DNA of 64,000 bases from Gimesia chilikensis (GTDB taxonomy: Bacteria > Planctomycetota > Planctomycetia > Planctomycetales > Planctomycetaceae): the NCBI RefSeq assembly GCF_007744075.1, contig NZ_CP036266.1:7344564-7408563 (forward strand), given 5' to 3'. Each line of letters starts with the position of its first letter. Position 1 is the stretch's first letter. Positions 36,701-44,833 of this stretch are shown here, piece after piece. The position numbers were made by a program, and so were the translations under genes. The notes under the pieces are model-generated. The model did no database searches and was not told where the DNA came from. It saw only the letters and a program-made list of their open reading frames with translations.

Positions 36701-37713
36701 TGCCTCAGCATCTGCAGATGAATATCCGCGTGCTGGACCAGGGGGGCGATGCGATCGCCGTCAACCGGAACCTGACGCAGTTGCGACAGGAATATGGTTC
36801 GAAAGCGGCCAGCAGCTTCTCGGCACTCTCGGATGATCACTGGAGCCAGAGCGGGTTGACCGACTGGACGTTCGGCGATTTTCCAGCCGAGGTGCAGATC
36901 GATCACGATAATCTATCGCTCACCGGATTTCCAAGCCTGGTGGATGAAGGAAAGTCGGTGATGCTCTGCCTGCGGGATGCACCGGAGCGGGCCGCCTATG
37001 AGACGCGGTTCGGATTGCGGCGACTGTTTGTGCTGGCCGAACATCGGCGATTGAAATCACAGGTGGAGAACATCCCGGGCCTGGAACGGATCTCACTGTA
37101 TGCCGCGGGAATCGGCGGGATCAATCTGCGGGAGCAACTGGTCGAACTGCTGGCGGAGCGGGTGCTGTGCGGACAGAAAGAACGCCAGCCGCGGTCCGAG
37201 GCCGAGTATCGTCAGTTGATCAAGGAATGGCGGAACCAGATTCCGGTCGCCGCACAGGATCTGGCGTCACTGTTGCCGACGCTGTTTGAGCAGTATCACA
37301 AAATCAAGATCACGCTGGATAAGACCAAGGTTCCCGCCTGGAATGAACCGCTGGCCGACATGCGGGCGCAGTTGAATGCCCTGATCAACGCCCGCTTCCT
37401 GGTGAATACGCCCTATCCCTGGCTGCAACAGGTTCCCCGTTACCTGCAGGGCATTGAAATGCGTCTGAGTAAACTCGGCGGGAGCGGACTGCAGCGGGAC
37501 ATCGCGAATATTCGCAGTATTTCGCGGTACATTGAAATATACGCCCAGCGGGCCCGGCAGCATCATGAGCGGGAGATTATTGATCCGCAACTGATCAAGT
37601 TCCGCTGGCTGCTGGAAGAATTCCGCGTGTCGCTGTTCGCCCAGAAACTGGGGACGGCGCTGAAGGTGTCGCCGAAGATTCTGGATCAGCAGTGGTCGCT
37701 GGTGCGGGATTGA
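33724..37713 (+). CDS. hrpA: ATP-dependent RNA helicase HrpA (DEAH box)
   Basis: A large cytosolic helicase of about 1329 residues, normal for HrpA. Motif [14 protein letters not shown], motif II DEAH and motif III SATID appear in order. They are followed by the C-terminal RecA domain with QRAGRCGRV, the helicase-associated and OB-fold regions, and a long C-terminal DUF3418-type domain. HrpA homologues act on RNA; in E. coli HrpA is linked to fimbrial mRNA processing and to stalled-ribosome rescue. The start is ATG at 33724; a GTG three bases earlier is equally in frame. It is a single gene bracketed by repeat elements. Confidence 0.95.
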   Translation: MSRGDANSAAADAGAASEDLNAALKELPGQISQAMVVDQFRFSQRLRSIRQAKKNKKPFDRNLQRLQEELKKSLARREERLKLRPEIKFDGSLPIHDELDHIKQTIADNQVVIICGETGSGKSTQLPKLLLSMGRGINGIIGHTQPRRIAARSVAARISEELGREQGTACGFKIRFTDTTNPNTYIKLMTDGILLAETQNDRFLNQYDTIIVDEAHERSLNIDFLLGYLKRLLAQRPDLRVIITSATIDAERFSEHFATREGPAPILNVSGRTYPVEIRYRPFDAETDDKGQGKGKNSNRDEQSQLADAVNELAAIDDGDILIFVATEWDIRETAKLLRGRSIIGDDGGRQTEIVPLYGRLSTAEQNKVFRPSTYRRIVIATNVAESSITVPGIRYVVDTGLARISRYSSRSQVQRLPIEAVSQASANQRAGRCGRVAPGICIRLYSEADFNSRDEFTSPEIQRTNLASVILQTLNMKLGAIEDFPFIDPPKPAAIRDGYSTLFELGAIDEQNRLTDIGRQISRLPVDPRIARMILAAHDENCLHEILVIASALELQDPRERPIDKQQAADEAQEQFRDPDSDFLSFLKLWDFYHKLKEDLSQSRLRRACVQNYLSYNRLREWADIFRQLRQLVEETGLKPHPRKDDSAAIHRALLPGLLSNIAMRSDTHEYTGSGGQKYFLWPGSGIFEKKPKWVISAELIETSKRYARTVAKISPNWIEPAAPHLVKKTWSDPRWNGDAASAMATEKVTLFGLTIVPGRSVHYGKIDPEQSRTLMLQYGLVEGDITLNVDFLAHNQKFMSDLEQQQAKSRRYDLIPSQEQLFAFYDARIPEDVYDGVSLKKWWKVAKRKTPTLLNMRLEDFFDAQAEEVDETEFPNALKMGKMQFPLEYHLEPGAAEDGVTISIPQESLNQLSPQRLGWLVPGLLEEKVAAMIKALPKSVRRMLVPAPETAKQVVKQLEFGQGSFEEKVATLLSQISGERITKEMFETERLPQHLQMNIRVLDQGGDAIAVNRNLTQLRQEYGSKAASSFSALSDDHWSQSGLTDWTFGDFPAEVQIDHDNLSLTGFPSLVDEGKSVMLCLRDAPERAAYETRFGLRRLFVLAEHRRLKSQVENIPGLERISLYAAGIGGINLREQLVELLAERVLCGQKERQPRSEAEYRQLIKEWRNQIPVAAQDLASLLPTLFEQYHKIKITLDKTKVPAWNEPLADMRAQLNALINARFLVNTPYPWLQQVPRYLQGIEMRLSKLGGSGLQRDIANIRSISRYIEIYAQRARQHHEREIIDPQLIKFRWLLEEFRVSLFAQKLGTALKVSPKILDQQWSLVRD

Positions 37714-37727
37714 TCCTGTTTTTTGCT

Positions 37728-37756
37728 ACCACGAAAGACACGAAAAGCACGAAAAG
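37728..37756 (+). repeat. ACCACGAAA-type repeat, right copy
   Basis: The plus strand reads ACCACGAAAGACACGAAAAG and then CACGAAAAG. It begins about 14 bases after the hrpA stop and is the inverted counterpart of 33561-33589. Confidence 0.65.
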
Positions 37757-37843
37757 GGTGACCTGGTTCGATGCTGATTTGTGGTGGGATCGCGGTTGCT
37801 GAATTGAAGGCTTGAGCTGTCTGTTTCCTGCTCGCTGCGCTCG

Positions 37844-37862
37844 GCCCGAATTACATTCGGGC
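37844..37862. repeat. Family A hairpin, copy 4
   Basis: A stem GCCCGAAT/ATTCGGGC with loop TAC, preceded by GCTCGCTGCGCTCG and followed by TTACC. Stem bases differ from copy 1 at two positions, with matching changes on the other arm. Confidence 0.7.
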
Positions 37863-37930
37863 TTACCCGGTTTTTTGAGCGGCAAGGCGCCAGGTAGCGT
37901 TTCTTAAATCGGATGATATATAGCAAAGAC

Positions 37931-38017
37931 GTTTCAACCGGGGCTAATGCCCTGCGGCTAATTTCTTTTCTGCTGTTGAAGTCCTGAAAACAAGAGTAAC
38001 AGCATACCCTCGGCCAC
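37931..38017 (+). repeat. 88-base dispersed repeat, copy 1
   Basis: It begins GTTTCAACCGGGGCTAATGC, carries CTGCGGCTAAT, and ends CCCTCGGCCAC. A second direct copy lies at 38270-38357, about 75-80 percent alike by eye. Confidence 0.8.
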
Positions 38018-38269
38018 GGATCTGTGAGCGTAATAGGACTCGTCACTGGTTCTGAGGTCAGCATCTACCCGTGTTACCGGTGGCCAGCTCCATTCCGCTC
38101 AGTTCTGGTGGGGTTGTTTTCACTGTTGGGTGAGCTGCAGTGTTCTCCCTTCTTCGGTTCCGGCTTTTCAGTGCTGCGTGCTGTTTATCTGCGGGTGGTG
38201 GGTGCGGTTTCTTATAATCTGCTGTTGGGCAGTTCGTGATTCTTAATTCGAATGCTCCAGACCAAATTC

Positions 38270-38357
38270 GTTTCAACCGGGGTTAACGCACTGCGGCTAA
38301 TTTGGTTTTGTGTTGTTGGAGTGCTGAGAACAAAAGGAACAGCAGTCCCTCGGCCAC
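38270..38357 (+). repeat. 88-base dispersed repeat, copy 2
   Basis: It begins GTTTCAACCGGGGTTAACGC and ends CCCTCGGCCAC, the direct repeat of 37931-38017. The conserved ends and diverged middle suggest an element, not a simple local duplication. Confidence 0.8.
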
Positions 38358-38402
38358 AACGTGATTCCCTCGGAAGTTGACACGCTTAGATCACCGCCAG
38401 GC

Positions 38403-38424
38403 GGGCAGGCACACAGGCCAGCCC
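38403..38424. repeat. Family B hairpin, copy 4
   Basis: A stem GGGCAGGC/GCCAGCCC with one A-A mismatch, loop ACACAG, then CTAC. Confidence 0.7.
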
Positions 38425-38581
38425 CTACGAGTTGATGCGGTCATAAAAGGAATGTCGTCATGGATGAATTGCTTTTCTTCATATACTGGTTCAAGCACTG
38501 TCGAGCGAGCCGACGGTGGCACTCGATCGTCACAATTGAGGATGTGAATTTTGTAAAATGGCGGCAGGGGGTCAAGACAGA

Positions 38582-38663
38582 ATTTTGTCCGTTTGTGCCC
38601 GGATTTTGTCCTGGTCTGTCCGGGATTTTGTCCTGCTGTGACCGGTTTGTGTCCTGGTTTGCC
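38582..38663. repeat. Imperfect 21-22 bp tandem array, nearly four units
   Basis: Units start at 38582, 38603, 38625 and 38646. The first three begin ATTTTGTCC and end CCGG; the last is partial and begins TTTGTGTCC. Internal positions vary between units. Confidence 0.75.
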
Positions 38664-38930
38664 CTGAACATCGAAGGGCTGACTTTGCGAAGTAGTGCGA
38701 TCTGTTCCAGTAGACAACCGGTGAAAAGCAATGGGGATTCAGCTGTTGTTGCAGCACTGGTGCCGAATGTTTTAGTGCAGATCACCTGTCTCGCGCGCGA
38801 GCCAAAGTTAGAACAGCATACGCATCGGCGGGAGGCGATCAAGGGGAGTTTATGCACTTCCTCTGAGACAGTGGTGAGGCAGATTCAGGTTGCGCGGCAG
38901 GTAGTGGCGAACGGAAACCGCGGGCCTTTG

Positions 38931-39989
38931 TCAGGCGGATGTCTCGGTGGGCGGATTGAATTCTTCCATCAGCTGCGTAATCGCATCCGAGGAACCCAGG
39001 GCGAAGATACTGTCGCCCGTGTTGAGAATCGACGAACTGGAGGGGGGCATCTGGGGCTGATGACCGGGACGACAGATGCCAACCACCATTATGCCTTTGG
39101 TGCTCAGATCGGTTTCACTCAGTTTCTTGCCGCAGTAGGGGCTGGCGTCGGTGATCTGCAGGTCGGCAACTTCGAACCCACCCACATGTTTGCTGGCGAC
39201 CTCGACGAAATCTTCGACTGCGGGGTGAATCATGAAGCGGGCGATTTTGACGGCACCGCTGCGGAAAGGACTGACGACTCGATTCGCACCGGCATGTTTG
39301 ATCTTCTCGCCGGCCTTGTCGTCGCTGGCGCGGGCGATGATCTGAAAGCCGGGATTCAGCATCCGTGCGGTGAGGACCACGTAAACGTTGTCGGCGTCTC
39401 CGGGGAGGGCTGCTGCGAGGGAAGCCGCCCGTTCGATGCCGGCACTTTTGAGGACCTGGTCATCGGTGGCGTCGCCCTGGATGTAGTACCAGTTGCGGGG
39501 AGTGCAGGTCTGCTCCAGGCGTTCTTCATTGCTGTCGATGACCACGAACTGTTTTTCGCGTTCGTGCAGATACTCACAGATGGAGTGTCCCATCCGACCG
39601 AGGCCACACACAATGTAGTGACCTTCCAGATTGGCAATTGTTTTCTGCATGCGTCGTTTCTCCAGAACCGAACTCATTTGCTGGCGCACAATCCACTGAC
39701 CGAGCTGGGAGACACTGTAGGTGAAAATCCCCAGACCAAACATGAGGTAGAAAATGATAAAAATTTTGCCGTTATCAGACAGCGACACCGGGTCTTCATA
39801 TCCGACGGTGGTCGCGGTAATCACGATCATGAACAGACTGTCGAGCCAGGAAGCACCTTCGATCACCCGAATGCCGACCGTTCCGAAAATCGTAAAGCCG
39901 ATCAACAGAACCATGATGCGGAAGAAGTGCGCAAGCGACTGCTTCTGCGAGCGGTTTGGATCCAGGGTTGAGGTAAGCTGCTGAAACAT
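38931..39989 (-). CDS. Two-helix potassium channel with cytosolic RCK (TrkA-N/TrkA-C) domains
   Basis: A 352-residue protein from the ATG at 39989; a longer in-frame extension would run back into hpnE. It has two membrane helices at about residues 25-45 and 75-100. Between them is a pore loop with selectivity filter TATTVGYEDP, where canonical channels have TVGYGD. A Rossmann RCK domain follows (IVCGLGRMGHS, FVVIDSNEERLEQ, YYIQGDATDD), then a TrkA-C domain at about 265-345. It is probably a ligand-gated K+ channel in the inner membrane. It starts about ten bases after the hpnE stop, so the two are likely co-transcribed. Confidence 0.92.
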   Translation of the reverse strand: MFQQLTSTLDPNRSQKQSLAHFFRIMVLLIGFTIFGTVGIRVIEGASWLDSLFMIVITATTVGYEDPVSLSDNGKIFIIFYLMFGLGIFTYSVSQLGQWIVRQQMSSVLEKRRMQKTIANLEGHYIVCGLGRMGHSICEYLHEREKQFVVIDSNEERLEQTCTPRNWYYIQGDATDDQVLKSAGIERAASLAAALPGDADNVYVVLTARMLNPGFQIIARASDDKAGEKIKHAGANRVVSPFRSGAVKIARFMIHPAVEDFVEVASKHVGGFEVADLQITDASPYCGKKLSETDLSTKGIMVVGICRPGHQPQMPPSSSSILNTGDSIFALGSSDAITQLMEEFNPPTETSA

Positions 39990-39999
39990 GCGTGAAAGT

Positions 40000-41454
40000 T
40001 TACAGTCTGAAGAGCATTTTGGATAGAAAAGCCGTATTTTCAGGAGGCAGTAATAATGACTCGGGTTTCCCCAGATCGTGGAGCAGTTCCTCGGCCGCGA
40101 GCAATCCACTGCGAACAGCCCCTTCCATCGTGGCGGGCCAGCCGGTGGAAGTCCAGTCTCCGGCGAGATACAGACCTGCGACCTGCGTCCGTTGCGCGGG
40201 GCGGAGCTGTTCCACGCCGGGCTGAACGGAGAAGACCGCATGATGTTCGGTGAGCATGCGACTATGCAGCAGTTGGGCCTCTGCGGTGACAGGCCAGATC
40301 CGGGTGAGCTCGGCGATGACTTCCTGGATGATCTCTTCCTGCGAACGTCCCTGGCGTCCGGCTGCGGTGAGTTGATGACTGGCCGAGATGACGATCTGGT
40401 AATACCAGCGTCCGTCGTGCTCCTGCTGCATCAGCTGCGTACGGTTGAACATCCATTGAGAAAGACAATCCACGAAGACCGCATGCGGGAGCGGTGTGAT
40501 TTCGCGATCAAACCAGAGATGGACGCTGGTGATAGGGGCCGCTTCAAGCTGTTCGATGCGCGACAGTTCTGTGCGACCGGGGAACTCGGCAGGCAACAGA
40601 TCGAGCACGCGCTGGTGGGGAACGGCGAGCACGACGCGGTCTGCATCGATGTGAGTACCATCCCGAAGTTCGACGCCGGTTACTTTGCCCTCGGTGATGT
40701 GGATCTGCTTGATGCCGGTCTTGAGACGGATTTCAGTACCACGTGCGGTCAGCCAGTCACTGATTGTGGTGCCGTACAACTGTTCGAGGGGCGTAGTGGG
40801 AATCAGAACCTGCCAGCTGTCGCGGGCGCGAAGAAAGCCATCCACGAAAACCTTGCGGGCGTGCGAGAGGCTGATGCGGTCCAGGCTTTCGCTGAGTGCG
40901 CTGACAAGAACTACGTTCCAGAAGCGGTCGATGACGGTTTGCGACTGCCCGTGTGCCTGGAGCCAGTCGGCCATGGTCGGTTCGTTTTCCGGATTGACGC
41001 GGGTGCGTGCGAGCTGTTTGAGCCCCTGGGCCAGTTCGCGTTTCTCGCGGAAGTTGAGATAGGAGAGTCGCGCGAAGGCGGGAAACAGATGCAGGGGTGT
41101 GGGGAGCGCCGGACTGGAGGCAAAGCGGTTCACCTGAAAGCGGGTGTCGGTGCTGACGGGACCGCTCTGATGGGGACCGATGAAGTAGAGCTGCTCGGCT
41201 CGCTCAAAGGAATCGGCGATGCCGACGGTTTCGCAGAAGCGATTGAATTCGTGACAGCAGCCCATGCTGACGTGCTGACAGTTGTCGATCAGCGACTGGG
41301 ACTGCTGGTCTTCAAAGGAGCTCGCGCGCCCCCCGAGTCGAGGTCGGGACTCGAGCAGCATGACAGGCTGGCTCCGCTCCGCGAGAGCCGCAGCGCAGGC
41401 CAGGCCGGCGAGACCGCCTCCGACAATGACTGTTGCTGTGCTGCTGTCTTCCAA
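40000..41454 (-). CDS. hpnE: Hydroxysqualene dehydroxylase HpnE
   Basis: A 484-residue FAD-dependent amine-oxidase-fold enzyme. The dinucleotide motif VIVGGGLAGLACAAAL is at the N-terminus, followed by LLESRPRLGGRASS. The family-specific DNCQHVSMGCC and the C-terminal YLAGDWTSTGWPATMEGAV fit HpnE, which reduces hydroxysqualene to squalene in the HpnCDE route. The hpnC and hpnD genes are not in this window. It is transcribed upstream of the K+ channel. Confidence 0.9.
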   Translation of the reverse strand: MEDSSTATVIVGGGLAGLACAAALAERSQPVMLLESRPRLGGRASSFEDQQSQSLIDNCQHVSMGCCHEFNRFCETVGIADSFERAEQLYFIGPHQSGPVSTDTRFQVNRFASSPALPTPLHLFPAFARLSYLNFREKRELAQGLKQLARTRVNPENEPTMADWLQAHGQSQTVIDRFWNVVLVSALSESLDRISLSHARKVFVDGFLRARDSWQVLIPTTPLEQLYGTTISDWLTARGTEIRLKTGIKQIHITEGKVTGVELRDGTHIDADRVVLAVPHQRVLDLLPAEFPGRTELSRIEQLEAAPITSVHLWFDREITPLPHAVFVDCLSQWMFNRTQLMQQEHDGRWYYQIVISASHQLTAAGRQGRSQEEIIQEVIAELTRIWPVTAEAQLLHSRMLTEHHAVFSVQPGVEQLRPAQRTQVAGLYLAGDWTSTGWPATMEGAVRSGLLAAEELLHDLGKPESLLLPPENTAFLSKMLFRL

Positions 41455-41592
41455 TGACTTTCCCTGACCAACGTGCCGTGCATGTGAAATCGCCCCATCT
41501 GTACATTGGATCTGTATTTTCCGGGACTGCTGCCTTAAGATGTGAGGATATCGAAAATCAGCTGAGATCCCAGTAGTGACTTTGGTGAAATC

Positions 41593-42351
41593 ATGAAATA
41601 TTCGGGGATTCCCCTGATTGAGACACTTTCCCGCGGCTGGCTGCAGGCGGGGAGGAATTTCGTTTATCCGCCCCGGTGTGTACTATGCGGTGAAGACCGG
41701 CTGTGCGAGGGAACGAACTGCGGGCCCCGGATCGACCAGATCGCCCCCCTGATGGCTCACACGTGTGGACGGTGCGGTGCACCAGTGGGACCGCATGTAG
41801 AGACGTCTTCCGGCTGCATTCACTGCAGGAAAGATCGTTTTTTATTCAAGCGAGCGATTGCCCTGGGACAATATCAGGGGCCATTGAGCGAATTAATCTT
41901 AAAACTGAAGCAGAACCCGGGAGCCCCTCTGGGAGTGAGCCTGGGAAATCTACTATACTACCGCCATCAGGAAACACTGGAGAAGATGGACTTTGATCTG
42001 ATCATTCCGATCCCGCTGCACTGGACATCCCGGCTCTACCGGTCTCATAATCCGTCGACTCTGATTGGTGAGGCATTGTCGGGCCGCTTGCAAGCCCCTT
42101 TCGACGTGAATATACTCGCGAAACGAAAACGGACCCCTGCGCAGCTCGGATTGAATTCTTCAGAACGAAGACGAAATTTACGGGATGCGTTTCGAGTGCG
42201 TCGAGCGAGGCGAATCCAGGGGCAGAGCATTTTACTGGTGGATGACGTCCTGACTACGGGCTCAACCGCCAATGCTGCGACGCAGGCGCTGCTGGAGGCA
42301 GGAGCCCGCGAGATCAACGTGGCAGTCATTGCCAGGGCCCTGGGCCAATAA
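41593..42351 (+). CDS. ComF-family phosphoribosyltransferase-like protein
   Basis: A 252-residue protein. The N-terminal double zinc ribbon is visible as CVLC, CGRC and CIHC pairs. The phosphoribosyltransferase domain carries the PRPP-binding motif ILLVDDVLTTGSTA. ComF proteins take part in DNA uptake in competent bacteria, but in most phyla the role is unproven. It is first in a co-directional run with the DUF502, hemC and citrate-synthase-like genes. Confidence 0.92.
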   Translation: MKYSGIPLIETLSRGWLQAGRNFVYPPRCVLCGEDRLCEGTNCGPRIDQIAPLMAHTCGRCGAPVGPHVETSSGCIHCRKDRFLFKRAIALGQYQGPLSELILKLKQNPGAPLGVSLGNLLYYRHQETLEKMDFDLIIPIPLHWTSRLYRSHNPSTLIGEALSGRLQAPFDVNILAKRKRTPAQLGLNSSERRRNLRDAFRVRRARRIQGQSILLVDDVLTTGSTANAATQALLEAGAREINVAVIARALGQ

Positions 42352-42424
42352 AAGATTTAAGATCGATACTCCACGGAAATGGCTGCTGTTTCAGTGGATA
42401 CAACAGATAAGGTAAGTTATCTCG

Positions 42425-43609
42425 ATGGATGCGAGTACCACACCGCCACCCCCTGGTAAGAATTCGCCTGAACAAAAGGAGAAGAAAAAGATCGGGAGAA
42501 CCCATCACTTCTTTCTGCGGGGCCTGGCGATCAGCCTGCCGCCGATTCTGACGCTGGTGATCGTCATCTGGGTTGCGGGAATCGTGAATGACTATATCAT
42601 CACGCCTACCACAACCACGGTGCGCTATTGCATCGCCTACTTCACCGACGATTCGCAGCCGCGGGATAACTTCGTGCAGTTGGAAAGTCTGCCCCCCTTG
42701 GAATACTGTCGCAAGGATTACCTGGTCAGCAGAGCAGATGCAGCAGAGCTGGAAGCAATTGACGATCAGACGCTGGGAAGAATCCCCCGACGGCAGCTGA
42801 CGGACAAAGCCTGGGTCCCGTTTGGAGATCGGGCGGTACCTTACACCGACTATCGGGAAGTGGCCAAACGAATTCGCCCCTCTGACATGCCGACAACGGC
42901 GATGGGGCTGTACATGGAACTGGCGACGACCCGCTGGTTCAAAAGTCTGTTCAACCTGAGCGCGGTCGCGGTCGCGTTAACAATTGTGGCGTTGTACTTC
43001 CTGGGACGTTTCGTGACGGCCCGGATTGGTGCCTGGATGGTCTACAAGTTCGAACAGGGCGTACTGGCGAGACTGCCTGTGGTGAGCAACGTTTATTCTT
43101 CGGTGAAGCAGGTGACCGACTTCTTCTTCAGCGAACGCACGGTCGATTACAGTCGCGTGGTTGCGGTGGAATACCCGCGGCGCGGCATCTGGTCGCTGGG
43201 ATTTGTCACGGGTGACAGCATGCTGGAGATGACAGTCACTGCGGGCGAACCCCTGGTGGCGATCCTGATTCCCACCTCCCCGATGCCGGTGACCGGGTAT
43301 ACGATGAGCGTTCCGAAAAGCGAGATTGTGGATTTGAATATCACCGTCGACCAGGCGTTTCAGTTCTGCCTGTCATGTGGAGTGCTGGTGCCTCCGCAAC
43401 AGAGAGTGACTGATGAACTGCTGCGGGAGGAACTGGGCAAGCGTCTTTTGGGCGATCGCAAGCTGGCCGGCTTCAAAGTTCAGATCGCCCCGCCCGAACC
43501 CACGACTCAGACCACCACACTCGCCAGCGAACATTCCGAATCGGAAGAAACGACTGATGCTTCCGAGCCAAATTCCACTGACTCTTCAGAGCAGCCACCA
43601 GAGAAATAG
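42425..43609 (+). CDS. DUF502 membrane protein
   Basis: A 394-residue protein. Membrane helices lie at about residues 33-55 and 178-200. The segments HHFFLRGLAISLPPILTLVI and the central RLPVVSNVYSSVKQVTDFFF are the DUF502 signature. An insert of about 100 residues separates the helices. The final 40 residues are a low-complexity tail rich in Ser, Thr and Glu. Function is unknown. It lies 73 bases after comF-like and 78 bases before hemC on the same strand. Confidence 0.9.
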   Translation: MDASTTPPPPGKNSPEQKEKKKIGRTHHFFLRGLAISLPPILTLVIVIWVAGIVNDYIITPTTTTVRYCIAYFTDDSQPRDNFVQLESLPPLEYCRKDYLVSRADAAELEAIDDQTLGRIPRRQLTDKAWVPFGDRAVPYTDYREVAKRIRPSDMPTTAMGLYMELATTRWFKSLFNLSAVAVALTIVALYFLGRFVTARIGAWMVYKFEQGVLARLPVVSNVYSSVKQVTDFFFSERTVDYSRVVAVEYPRRGIWSLGFVTGDSMLEMTVTAGEPLVAILIPTSPMPVTGYTMSVPKSEIVDLNITVDQAFQFCLSCGVLVPPQQRVTDELLREELGKRLLGDRKLAGFKVQIAPPEPTTQTTTLASEHSESEETTDASEPNSTDSSEQPPEK

Positions 43610-43687
43610 ACCGCGGTCTGACGTTGATCGATTCGGTCCAGAGACACATGGAAACAGAATACGCAGGATAGAAAGCAAATTTGACTG

Positions 43688-44656
43688 ATGAATCAGACAG
43701 CGGAACCCCGTCCCTTGCGCATCGCAACCCGGGCCAGCAAGCTGGCGCTCTGGCAGGCAGAGCATGTGTCTGCCCTGCTGGAAGCTCAGGGGAGCGGACG
43801 GCCGATTGAAATCGTGCACATCACATCGGAAGGTGACCGCGATCTGACCTCGCCACTGTCCCAGTTCGGCGGACTGGGTGTCTTCACACGCGAAGTGCAG
43901 AAAGCGGTTTTGGACGGACGGGCTGATCTGGCGGTTCACAGTCTCAAAGATTTACCGACCGAGCCGGCTCCCGGTCTGACCCTGGCGGGAATCCCGGACC
44001 GGGGTCCCTTGTATGATGTGTTGATTCTGCCCGAGGGTTCCGAGCCGATTGAGTCGCTGGCTGATCTGCCCGAACAGGCACGGATTGGAACGGGAAGTCT
44101 GCGGCGCCGGGCTCAACTGCTGCATCAGCGAAGTGACCTGGAAATGCTCGAAGTCCGCGGAAACGTGCAGACCCGTCTGAAGAAACTGGACTCCGGCGAA
44201 TACGACGCCCTCTGTCTGGCGGAAGCCGGAATGGTGCGACTGGAACTGCTGGCCGAAAGGAACTGGCTGCTGTTGAGTCCGCCGGAAGTCTATCCGGCCG
44301 TCGGTCAGGGCGCCTTGGGCATCGAATGCCGGGACGACGATACCGAAACCATTGAAATTCTAGGAGCGATTTCCGATCCCGCGGTGCGTGCCGCAACCAC
44401 GGCGGAACGGAGTCTGCTTTCGCATCTGCGTGCGGGCTGCCATGCCCCGATTGGTAGTCTGTCTCGACTGGAAGAGAATCAACTGACATTGGAAGCAGTC
44501 GTATTAAGCGGCGACGGTCAGGAGCGGATCTTCGTTTCCGAGAGTGGTCCACTCGAAGCGGCAGCGGAGACCGGGATCAAGGCTGCGGAGGCACTGCTGG
44601 AAGCGGGGGCAGACCGGTTGATTTCGCCCGGTCCCGGCTCGCCGGAGGCCCCCTGA
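43688..44656 (+). CDS. hemC: Hydroxymethylbilane synthase
   Basis: Joins four porphobilinogen molecules into hydroxymethylbilane in tetrapyrrole synthesis. The 322-residue length is normal. Key segments: RIATRASKLALWQA, FTREVQKAVLDGRADLAVHS with the catalytic aspartate following (SLKDLPT, Asp88), GTGSLRRRAQL, and the dipyrromethane-cofactor cysteine in LRAGCHAP (Cys251). It is cytosolic. No other heme genes are in the window. Confidence 0.96.
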   Translation: MNQTAEPRPLRIATRASKLALWQAEHVSALLEAQGSGRPIEIVHITSEGDRDLTSPLSQFGGLGVFTREVQKAVLDGRADLAVHSLKDLPTEPAPGLTLAGIPDRGPLYDVLILPEGSEPIESLADLPEQARIGTGSLRRRAQLLHQRSDLEMLEVRGNVQTRLKKLDSGEYDALCLAEAGMVRLELLAERNWLLLSPPEVYPAVGQGALGIECRDDDTETIEILGAISDPAVRAATTAERSLLSHLRAGCHAPIGSLSRLEENQLTLEAVVLSGDGQERIFVSESGPLEAAAETGIKAAEALLEAGADRLISPGPGSPEAP

Positions 44657-44833
44657 ATCGCGAACGACTGGGCGGCGGGACGTCAACCCAAAAAAAGGAC
44701 CTGTAAATTATTTCCCTATTCATGTAAAAAACAGGCTGTAACGTATGTCGATTCTGTGATTCACTTGGGTTATACTCTGTGCAAATGGACTGCCTCTCAA
44801 AATCGTATTCAGGAAGAGCGAAAGGTTTGAGAC

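Larger units (their letters stand above)
37714..38930. other. 1.2-kb gene-free region with several repeat types
   Basis: Between the convergent hrpA and K+ channel genes. It contains an ACCACGAAA-type repeat, a family A hairpin, two copies of an 88-base repeat, a family B hairpin and a 21-base imperfect tandem array. Short open frames exist here but none has a ribosome site or a recognisable product. It is the longest apparently non-coding stretch in the window. Confidence 0.65.

Noticed and set aside
38582-38663. CRISPR-like array
   Set aside because: Repeats are contiguous 21-22 bp units without unique spacers and no cas genes are near.
38391-38857. Small minus-strand open frames across the tandem array
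   Set aside because: The frames only reflect the 21-bp period (Gly/Thr/Lys-rich repeats), and lack a ribosome site.
38460-39971. Open frame of about 500 codons on the plus strand over the K+ channel
   Set aside because: Antisense shadow of the channel gene. The channel has clear pore and RCK motifs, while this frame begins in repeat sequence and shows no family features.
40078-41457. Long plus-strand open frame over hpnE
   Set aside because: Antisense shadow; hpnE carries full FAD-binding and family motifs on the minus strand.
44771-44776. TATACT as a -10 element before the citrate-synthase-like gene
   Set aside because: No acceptable -35 sequence lies at the right distance, so the promoter call would rest on one weak hexamer.
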